A stretch of 7,652 nt of DNA from CAZILN01 sp964540005 (GTDB lineage Bacteria; Bacteroidota; Bacteroidia; Bacteroidales; SM23-62): the NCBI GenBank assembly GCA_964540005.1, contig CAZILN010000362.1:1-7652 (forward strand). The letters run 5' to 3'. The notes beneath the pieces were generated by a model. It saw only the letters and a list, made by a program, of their open reading frames with translations, did not search any database and was not told the origin of the DNA. Position numbers and translations under genes: made by a program. Positions 1 through 5,896 of the stretch are shown here, piece after piece. Numbering within the stretch: the stretch's first letter is position 1; every line of letters starts with the position of its first letter.

Positions 1-36
1 TTCAGAAGAGTCTAGGTTCGAGCCCTAGTGGGTCAA
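1..36 (+). tRNA. tRNA, 3' portion only (isotype not determinable)
   Basis: The window opens inside a tRNA gene. The T arm is complete: stem CTAGG (12-16), loop TTCGAGC (17-23) with the conserved TTCGA core, and stem CCTAG (24-28). The 3' acceptor strand TGGGTCA (29-35) and a discriminator A (36) follow. The next bases are not CCA, so CCA would be added after transcription, as is common in Bacteroidota. Bases 2-6 (TCAGA) could be the 3' strand of the anticodon stem and 7-11 the variable loop. The anticodon, D arm and 5' acceptor strand lie outside the window, so the amino acid cannot be assigned. An intrinsic terminator follows at once. Confidence 0.85.
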
Positions 37-44
37 CAGGAATG

Positions 45-90
45 ACAGCCTGAATGCTTATTAATTAAGTGTTTGGGCTGTTTTCTTTCT
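45..90 (+). terminator. Intrinsic terminator of the tRNA gene
   Basis: ACAGCC (45-50) pairs perfectly with GGCTGT (76-81). The pairing continues inward, with some G-T wobbles, through TGAATGCTTA (51-60) against TAAGTGTTTG (66-75), which leaves a five-base loop. A T-rich run (TTTTCTTTCTT) follows directly. This is a classic Rho-independent terminator placed 8 bases after the tRNA end. On the minus strand the hairpin is not followed by a T run, so it should not efficiently end the lipoprotein transcript coming from the right. Confidence 0.8.
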
Positions 91-123
91 TAATATTAAC
101 GCATTTAGTTTTTTTCATGAATG

Positions 124-1038
124 CTAATTATTTTCCGGCTGTAAAACTGTTTCCAAAGTAAAGTCAACCCAGTACAATCCAACTGTATTAGGTATATTCT
201 GACGCAATTCGTCGCCTATTTGTTTTGCAGGATCTTCCAATTTCTCCCACCATTTTTTATCTGCTCTATATCCATACTGAAACCCAACTTGTCCATCTGA
301 AAAAAAAGAACCCCATTCTTTAAACTCAGCCACCATTGCCTCTAATGACTCTAAATTCTGACTGTCGTCAATAAAAACAAGACCGTGACGATAATTTGGT
401 GGCATTTTCTCTTGTAGCCAATGCTTTAAAAACAGACGGTATTCAGGATTATAACTTCTAACGAGTTCCAGCCATTCTTTGGCCTGTTGGTCAGAAACAG
501 CTTTCCCTTCAGGCTTATCCACTGACTCAAACCACTCTACATCAACACCAAAACCTACAATACATGAATGATGAGAATACTTATTCAGGACAATTTTAAT
601 CATTTCATCAACAGGAGCATTGCCCGGTTCAACCTGCAACCAGATTTTAAATCCTTTTTTGTCCATTTCGTCAAATATCGATTCATTAAAATCTGTTTCA
701 GCAGTTTTAATTAACTCATGGTCCGTTTGTGCTGGAAAATTCAGGTAAACACCATCGCCTCTCAAAGTGCCCAAAATCCAAACACTGGATGCTGTAGAGG
801 TTTCAAATTTTTGTGCCATTTCCTGACCCACACGTATCCAGTAACTGGAGTCGTTAATATGAAGATGACGTGTTCCATATGCAGAATATCTAAACCCTGC
901 TGTAAAAGGTATTTCAGTCTTGTAGGATAAAACCTTTGTGGTGTCCGGATTGCCGGCATGTGCAACTGATGATTGCTTATTTTGCCCACAAGCGGTAAGA
1001 AAAAAGACAATACATAAACTTGAATAAATTAATTTCAT
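124..1038 (-). CDS. Secreted lipoprotein of unknown function, possible TIM-barrel (glycosidase-like) domain
   Basis: This 304-residue protein begins with a lipoprotein signal peptide: basic start, hydrophobic core and lipobox LTAC with Cys17. It should be exported and lipid-anchored. The ATG at 1038 was chosen because it starts that signal peptide; the reading frame stays open upstream but the extension comes from a different gene remnant. The mature part alternates hydrophobic strands and helices, with strand-like segments near residues 85-101, 131-137, 159-168, 201-207, 219-225, 250-256 and 286-292. Acidic residues sit at strand ends (D166 and E168 in GVDVEW, D224/D225 in FIDDSQ, D292 in YWVDF), and W263/W264 add aromatic side chains. 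This suggests a TIM barrel of glycoside-hydrolase type, but that is inference and I recognise no named family. Spot counts give about 37-40% GC, against 50-58% in the peptidase and MFS genes, so it may have been acquired by transfer. Confidence 0.7.
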   Translation of the reverse strand: MKLIYSSLCIVFFLTACGQNKQSSVAHAGNPDTTKVLSYKTEIPFTAGFRYSAYGTRHLHINDSSYWIRVGQEMAQKFETSTASSVWILGTLRGDGVYLNFPAQTDHELIKTAETDFNESIFDEMDKKGFKIWLQVEPGNAPVDEMIKIVLNKYSHHSCIVGFGVDVEWFESVDKPEGKAVSDQQAKEWLELVRSYNPEYRLFLKHWLQEKMPPNYRHGLVFIDDSQNLESLEAMVAEFKEWGSFFSDGQVGFQYGYRADKKWWEKLEDPAKQIGDELRQNIPNTVGLYWVDFTLETVLQPENN

Positions 1039-1080
1039 AACAATAATTTTTTGTTGTATTTGATAATCCGTTTTAAACAT

Positions 1081-1260
1081 TTTCCAATGGTTTTCTGCCA
1101 TGAAATGCATTATGACAGTCCCGGATACATCAAAGCTAAATCCGGTCCAGAATGTCACCAAATGCCATGGCTTAAGAAACCGTGCAAATCTTTCGGCCCA
1201 TACTCCCAGTGAATAAAAGACCAGGGCGAGTGTAATCAGTATTGAGGAAAGTATGAGTAA
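1081..1260 (-). pseudogene. Truncated remnant of a small membrane protein, TIGR03987/HsmA-like
   Basis: Read on the minus strand from 1260, this stretch encodes 60 open codons that begin with a hydrophobic helix (ILITLALVFYSLGVWAE), then a short basic linker with FLKPWH, then a second hydrophobic stretch with FWTGFSFDVSGTVIM. From memory this order matches the N-terminal half of the small TIGR03987/HsmA family of about 130-residue membrane proteins. Two things suggest it is broken. The position expected for the initiator Met holds TTA (1260-1258), immediately after the peptidase stop codon. The similarity also fades after GTVIMHFMAENHW, where the lipoprotein upstream region begins, so the remaining helices are missing. 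A translated short form from a non-ATG codon (for example CTG) cannot be excluded. The family assignment is recalled, not computed. Confidence 0.5.
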
Positions 1261-3210
1261 TTAATCATCATCTTCATCATGATCCTCATCCTCACCATCA
1301 TCATCGTCGCCCTTGTTATCATCATCTTCAGGGATCCCTTTCAGCTTACTATCCAGGAAGCTGAGTACCTGGCTGTAGGCCTTGATCTGATTTTCCTTTT
1401 TAATGAATCCGTGACCTTCATCCGGGAATATTACATACTCAACATAGACTCCGTTATCTTTAACCGCCTTAACGATCTCATCGGATTCTATCTGCAGCAC
1501 CCTCGGATCATTGGCCCCCTGAAGCACCATAATCGGGTTCACGACTTTATCGGTATGGAAAAGGGGTGATATATTGTACAGCCTGACTGAATCCTCAGTA
1601 AAGGGATCCCCCATTTCAGTATACAGGGCCTCACGAAATGATTCCCAGTAGGGGGGTATTGATTTCAGCGTCCTGAGCCAGTTGGTCACCCCAAACAGGT
1701 TGACACCCACATTAAACTCTTCGGGTGCAAAACACATGGCTGCCATGCACATATAACCTCCGTAGCTGCCTCCCAGAATGCCAATTTTTTCCGGATCAAT
1801 ATAATCCTGTTCCTGCAACCATTTCTTACCCCAGATACAATCCTTCAGGTCCTTGTCCCCATGATTCTTGTCATCCATTTTATAAAAGCTTTTCCCATAC
1901 CCGCTGCTCCCCCTGTTATTGACAGCCAGGATGGCATAACCATGGTTTACCAGGTACTGTATTGTAGAAGAATATCCAGTTCTTGACTGGCCCCCCGGAC
2001 CACCATGAACCCACACCAGGGCAGGTACTTTATGCTTTGGATCCGCATTCAGGGGTTTGTAGAAAATGGCCGGGATTTCCAGTCCGTCAAAAGATGCAAA
2101 TCGTACAACCTCTGCAGTAACCAGGTCATCAGGATTGATCTCCGGATTCAGTGTTTCGGTCAGCTTCTTCAGTTCTCCGGTCTCAAAAGCATAAACATAA
2201 ATATTACTGGGAGCTAAAGAAGTTCCGATGGTAAGCCGCATAAATTCTTCACTGTCAGATATATTGACCGCAACAATATCCCCGTCAGGGATGTCAGGAA
2301 ATTGAACATCTTCCCAGTTGTTGTTATCTTTGATGACCAGGGTGTTTTTCCCGTCTTCATTTATAGCTATTACCCTGAATTTATCATTTTCAGACAGGTA
2401 ACTGTACATTACATCCCAATCCGCCTCATAAATGATAACCCGTTTCCCGGTTTCTATCTCATACCTTATCAGGTAGGCAAACTCCTTCTGTGCATCAGTA
2501 ATATAAAAGAAGTACCTGTTGTCAGAACTGAATCCCGAACTGCCGTATAAACCCGGGTATTCCGGTTCGGATATTTCAACCCTCTCCCCTGTAGTCCTGT
2601 TATGAAGAAAGAGCTGGCTCTCACTGGTAGTAACAGACTTGTAAAATGTAATGAGGTTCTCATCATCTGAAAGTGCATCAATATCGAGTCCTTCTTCATT
2701 CTTGTAGATCATTTCAGCATTCCAGTCCCCTATGCTCATTTTATAGAAGTCAAAATACTTTGGATCCCTCTTGTTTGAAACATAGTACATGAACTTCTTA
2801 TCCTTGCTCCATCCGGCGAAGTTTGCCACTTCTTCTTCCCCGGGAGTCAGGTCTGTGCTGGTACCATCCTCATTCAAAAGGTAAATATGATTTATTTCAT
2901 TCCCTCCCTTATCTGCCGAATACAGAATCTGTCCGGTACCGGGCACATAGTCTTCGGCAAAAAAGGATTCTTCAGTTGAATGGGTCACCTGGCGCATAGA
3001 CTTACTGGCAATATCAATTTCGTACACATTGTATATGCCCGACTCGTTGTTGCTTACAAGCAATTTCGATTCATCCTCAGAGAAAGCTCCTCCCCCAATA
3101 CTTGTGTTTTCATAGAATTGTTCGATGGTGTATTTCTGGACTTCCTTTTGTTTTGTACAGCTATACAGCAGAATGGAAAAGACACATGGAATAATTAACA
3201 ATTTTTTCAT
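1261..3210 (-). CDS. S9-family serine peptidase (prolyl oligopeptidase/acylaminoacyl peptidase type), lipoprotein
   Basis: This 649-residue protein has a lipoprotein signal peptide (lipobox LYSC, Cys18). Residues 35-360 look like a beta-propeller of the PD40/WD40-like kind, with repeated strand and turn blocks such as GWSKDKKFMYYVSNK. Residues 370-625 form an alpha/beta-hydrolase catalytic domain. The expected triad is visible: Ser482 in GGSYGG, Asp568 in GANDPR and His600 in DEGHGF. HGGPGG (402-407) and NNRGSSGYG (431-439) are typical of the family. Such enzymes cut short peptides, often dipeptides or acylated residues, and here would act at the cell envelope outside the cytoplasm. After the fold ends, a tail at 628-649 has 17 Asp/Glu in 22 residues, which is unusual. 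The ATG at 3210 starts the signal peptide. An 83-base gap separates it from the MFS gene upstream. Exact substrate specificity cannot be read from the sequence. Confidence 0.93.
   Translation of the reverse strand: MKKLLIIPCVFSILLYSCTKQKEVQKYTIEQFYENTSIGGGAFSEDESKLLVSNNESGIYNVYEIDIASKSMRQVTHSTEESFFAEDYVPGTGQILYSADKGGNEINHIYLLNEDGTSTDLTPGEEEVANFAGWSKDKKFMYYVSNKRDPKYFDFYKMSIGDWNAEMIYKNEEGLDIDALSDDENLITFYKSVTTSESQLFLHNRTTGERVEISEPEYPGLYGSSGFSSDNRYFFYITDAQKEFAYLIRYEIETGKRVIIYEADWDVMYSYLSENDKFRVIAINEDGKNTLVIKDNNNWEDVQFPDIPDGDIVAVNISDSEEFMRLTIGTSLAPSNIYVYAFETGELKKLTETLNPEINPDDLVTAEVVRFASFDGLEIPAIFYKPLNADPKHKVPALVWVHGGPGGQSRTGYSSTIQYLVNHGYAILAVNNRGSSGYGKSFYKMDDKNHGDKDLKDCIWGKKWLQEQDYIDPEKIGILGGSYGGYMCMAAMCFAPEEFNVGVNLFGVTNWLRTLKSIPPYWESFREALYTEMGDPFTEDSVRLYNISPLFHTDKVVNPIMVLQGANDPRVLQIESDEIVKAVKDNGVYVEYVIFPDEGHGFIKKENQIKAYSQVLSFLDSKLKGIPEDDDNKGDDDDGEDEDHDEDDD
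1264..1330 (-). repeat. GAT/GAA-rich trinucleotide tract encoding the acidic tail of the peptidase
   Basis: The plus strand here is an imperfect run of TCATC, CATCAT and CCTCATC units; read on the minus strand it gives GAT/GAC/GAA/GAG codons in succession. It encodes the acidic tail of the S9 peptidase and stops at the TAA codon (1263-1261). Such a tract is prone to replication slippage in steps of three bases, so tail length may vary between strains without breaking the frame. Confidence 0.6.
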
Positions 3211-3293
3211 GACTGACGGATATTAAGTTTATTTATATAAGGGAAATTTATGAAATATTTTGCAATTAATTCCGCTGGAAAGTACTATCCTGT

Positions 3294-4469
3294 TCAGTGC
3301 CCGGGATCTTTGCCCTTTATCAGGAAGATAATGATAACCGCCATTATTAATGTGACAACCGCCCCTGCCAGGAACGCCGCATTTAATCCCCCGAAGGTGA
3401 ATGCCATCCCGATGACCAGCGGGCCCAGTGTCTGGCCCAACCGGAGCACCATTCCATTTACCGACATGAAAGCAGCCCTGTATTCAGTGGGTGCGCATCC
3501 CACAAGCAGGGTCTGAAGGGTCGGTATGTTCATTCCCATGGCCATACCGAAAAATATGGCAGGTAAAGGCATCATCCATACGGATGGCATAAAAGGTATG
3601 ATAGATAATGACAGGCAGTAAAAAAATACTGCAAGCAAAAGTATCTGTTTCGCACGAATCCTTTTAGCGATCTTCCCCAGCTGTGAAGAGGTAATGGCGG
3701 TACTGATCGAGGAAACCGAAAGGATGAGGCCAATGAGATAAGGTTCTGCCTGGAAGTCAGTAGCTAGTTTTATAGGAAAATATGTTAGTACAGACCCGTA
3801 AAGAATGATGAATGTGAAAACATTGAGAAGGAAGAGGCCCAGCACTTCCTTTTTCCAGATGCTTTTAAAGGCCATTTTTAAATAGGTCCCCAGATCCTGA
3901 CCGGAGGAAGGCTCGGGATTGTTCAGTGAAAAGATCACCCAGAGTCCCAGGGGGATGGCAAGCAGGGGCAAAAAGAAGGGAAAATTCCAGCCTATCATTG
4001 CCAGTCCCCCTCCTATGGCGGGATAGGAAGCTGTTCCTATACTCAACACGCTGGCATTGTAGCCCATTGCTGAGATCCTCTCCCTCCCCGAGAAAATATC
4101 TCCGATCAGTGTAATGTTCAATGATCCCAGGGAGGCAGCGCCGATTCCCTGGAAAAACCTGAATACCAGCAGCATCTGGAAATCATGGGTTAGTCCGCAC
4201 GCCCCGCCTGCAAGTCCAAAGAGAAATATCGCAGGGATAAGTATCCTTTTTCTTCCAAGGCGGTCTGCCATGATCCCCAGTATGGGAGTCAGTATTATTC
4301 CGGGCAGGGTAAGTACGGTGATCAGTAAACCAACCTGTTGTGTATTGATATTAAAATGCTGGATGATTTTCGGGAATGCAGGGGTAATGCTCGACACAGC
4401 CATCACTGCCAGCAAAGTGATACTGAAAATAATGGGAAGGTTTTTATTGGACAGTACTTTATTGTTCAA
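3294..4469 (-). CDS. Major facilitator superfamily exporter, DHA1 (drug:H+ antiporter) type
   Basis: The protein has 391 residues and about 12 hydrophobic helices, the usual size for a DHA1 MFS exporter in the inner membrane. Motif A is clear in the loop between helices 2 and 3 (GIMADRLGRKR, 65-75). Helix 4 carries RFFQGIGAA (104-112, motif B with Arg104). Helix 5 carries a motif-C-like glycine and proline pattern (GTASYPAIGGG, 145-155), typical of proton antiporters that export. The second half repeats the design (GMAMGMNIPTLQTLL, then RLGQTLGP). The substrate is unknown; drug, metabolite or sugar export are all possible. The start is TTG at 4469: no in-frame ATG or GTG lies between the upstream stop (4502-4500) and this codon, and the next Met lies inside helix 1. 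The neighbouring 93-residue gene ends 30 bases upstream, so co-transcription is likely. Confidence 0.9.
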   Translation of the reverse strand: MNNKVLSNKNLPIIFSITLLAVMAVSSITPAFPKIIQHFNINTQQVGLLITVLTLPGIILTPILGIMADRLGRKRILIPAIFLFGLAGGACGLTHDFQMLLVFRFFQGIGAASLGSLNITLIGDIFSGRERISAMGYNASVLSIGTASYPAIGGGLAMIGWNFPFFLPLLAIPLGLWVIFSLNNPEPSSGQDLGTYLKMAFKSIWKKEVLGLFLLNVFTFIILYGSVLTYFPIKLATDFQAEPYLIGLILSVSSISTAITSSQLGKIAKRIRAKQILLLAVFFYCLSLSIIPFMPSVWMMPLPAIFFGMAMGMNIPTLQTLLVGCAPTEYRAAFMSVNGMVLRLGQTLGPLVIGMAFTFGGLNAAFLAGAVVTLIMAVIIIFLIKGKDPGH

Positions 4470-4499
4470 CCTGGAATTGTATGTATGATTAATAGTGCA

Positions 4500-4781
4500 T
4501 TAAGCCTGTCCTTCAATCAATCCCTTATCGATGAGAAGAGATTTTGAAACAGGTACCCTGTATGGTGGGTTATCCGGTTCGTAGGTAAATTCTGTAGTAA
4601 TGATCAGTGTGTAGTTGTAGGAAACGCTGTACCCCTCTTCAGTGAGTACAGGTTCATCTATATTATCAATAGTATAATCGACAAATCCCATATGTCCGCT
4701 GCCTCCGGATTGTTCTCCCAGCTTTTCCTCAGATTCTATCTTTTCAATGATCATTTTTTCAAGTTCTTCCCTAGTGATCAT
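4500..4781 (-). CDS. Conserved-looking hypothetical protein, 93 residues
   Basis: I do not recognise this gene. It encodes a small acidic, soluble protein with no signal peptide or membrane segment. Residues 1-20 form a charged helix (ITREELEKMIIEKIESEEKL), followed by a Gly/Ser-rich linker (GEQSGGSGHMG). The rest alternates as beta strands with many aromatic residues (GYSVSYNYTLIITTEFTY), then PDNPPYRVPVSKSLLIDKG. Codon use and composition look like a real gene, and it starts at an ATG at 4781 in the divergent promoter gap. It precedes the MFS gene by 30 bases in the same frame, so the two are probably one transcript, but this gives no clear function. The fold could be a small beta sandwich or barrel. 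Confidence 0.7.
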   Translation of the reverse strand: MITREELEKMIIEKIESEEKLGEQSGGSGHMGFVDYTIDNIDEPVLTEEGYSVSYNYTLIITTEFTYEPDNPPYRVPVSKSLLIDKGLIEGQA

Positions 4782-4858
4782 GGTTTATTAATTTTAACTA
4801 AAATCCCTGGATTTTCAGCTAAAATAGTAATTGACTGGCAAAAATGTCCCTAAAATCA

Positions 4859-4866
4859 TACTTTTA
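4859..4866 (+). promoter_or_regulatory. Candidate -7 box for the radical SAM gene
   Basis: TACTTTTA matches the Bacteroidota -7 consensus TAnnTTTG at all but the last base and lies 20 bases before the ATG at 4887. A well-spaced -33 TTTG is not present; the nearest TTG is too far upstream. The 105-base gap must hold promoters for both this gene and the divergent 93-residue gene. Treat as a weak candidate. Confidence 0.25.
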
Positions 4867-4886
4867 TTCTCCCATAACTTCAGTTA

Positions 4887-5798
4887 ATGGATAGTCAGAA
4901 TGAACCGTCTTATATCAGGACATACAGGGATGGTATCCTGAAAGACAGGGTACATCAGCTGAATGAAATGTTGCAACAGTGCATGTTATGCCCTCATAAG
5001 TGCGGGACTGACCGCTTATCTGGACAGACCGGTGTGTGCAAGACCGCAGAATATGCTCTTGTATCCAGCTTTATGCCGCATTTTGGCGAAGAATCCCCTC
5101 TTGTCGGGATTAATGGTTCAGGCACCATTTTTTTTACCCACTGCAACCTGTACTGCCTGTTCTGCCAGAAATATGACATCAGTCATGAAGGATCCGGACA
5201 TCAGGTGACTGACCGCGGACTGGCCGATATGATGCTCAGTCTTCAGTCGCTTGGGTGCCATAACATCAATTTTGTAACCCCTTCCCATGTTGTCCCCCAG
5301 ATAATGGCAGCACTTCTGCTGGCCGTTGAAGACGGATTGGATATTCCCCTTGTATTCAACTCAGGCGGTTATGACCTGGTGGATACCCTGCAGCTGCTTG
5401 ACGGGATCATTGACATCTATATGCCGGATATGAAATTTACTGACAGGGACATGTCAAAGGCCAGTTGTAACACCGAAGACTACCCGGAAGTAATGAAAAA
5501 AGCAGTGGCTGAAATGCACAGGCAGGTTGGTGACCTGGTAATCGGCTCCGGAGGGACAGCAACACGCGGACTACTGGTGCGTCACCTGGTAATGCCTTCA
5601 GGACTTACCGATACCAGGGAGATCATGGAATTCCTGGCCGGTAAGATCTCACCTGATACCTATGTAAATATAATGCCCCAGTACCGGCCCTGCGGACGTT
5701 CACATGAAATCCCTGCTATAAACCGGCCCATTAGCGCTGCTGAATATAATTCTGCCAGGAAAATTGCTCTTGAATGCGGACTCCACCGGCTTGATTAA
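4887..5798 (+). CDS. Radical SAM protein, PflX type (PflA-like, COG1313)
   Basis: The 303-residue protein carries the radical SAM signature Cys86-x3-Cys90-x2-Cys93 (CNLYCLFC), which binds the 4Fe-4S cluster that cleaves S-adenosylmethionine. Residues 126-260 show barrel-like strands (NINFVTPSHVVP, IPLVFNSGGYD, IDIYMPDMKF, VRHLVMPSG), as in pyruvate formate-lyase activating enzymes. Before the core there is a second cysteine set, Cys32, Cys35, Cys39 and Cys51 (CMLCPHKCG ... GVC), also known in the PflX and AmrS-like groups. The domain order and length fit the PflX group (COG1313), whose substrate is not established. No glycyl-radical enzyme gene is adjacent, so a pyruvate formate-lyase activating role is not supported by context. 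It is cytoplasmic and transcribed divergently from the 93-residue gene; a 98-base gap separates it from the next gene on the same strand. Confidence 0.88.
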   Translation: MDSQNEPSYIRTYRDGILKDRVHQLNEMLQQCMLCPHKCGTDRLSGQTGVCKTAEYALVSSFMPHFGEESPLVGINGSGTIFFTHCNLYCLFCQKYDISHEGSGHQVTDRGLADMMLSLQSLGCHNINFVTPSHVVPQIMAALLLAVEDGLDIPLVFNSGGYDLVDTLQLLDGIIDIYMPDMKFTDRDMSKASCNTEDYPEVMKKAVAEMHRQVGDLVIGSGGTATRGLLVRHLVMPSGLTDTREIMEFLAGKISPDTYVNIMPQYRPCGRSHEIPAINRPISAAEYNSARKIALECGLHRLD

Positions 5799-5896
5799 CA
5801 GGCCTTCAAACTGACCGGGAGTAATAATCTTATTTTTATTAAATTTACCCGTGAGTTACTGCTGGCAGACATTGTTGTCTTGCAAATGAAAAATAC

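Noticed and set aside
1039..1161. Extended lipoprotein start at TTG 1161
   Set aside because: The extra 41 residues belong to the membrane-protein remnant; the ATG at 1038 begins a proper lipoprotein signal peptide.
3926..4488. Two plus-strand open frames opposite the MFS gene
   Set aside because: They are antisense to a well-supported membrane protein gene and their translations show no domain pattern; they are shadows.
4782..4886. Minus-strand promoter for the 93-residue gene (TTG followed by TACTATTTT)
   Set aside because: Neither element matches the Bacteroidota consensus in sequence and spacing well enough to report.
5865..5883. Small hairpin (GCAGACA with TGTCTTGC, one bulge) just before the gene at 5897
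   Set aside because: The stem is short, the region is AT-rich and no partner structure or T run supports a terminator or riboswitch.
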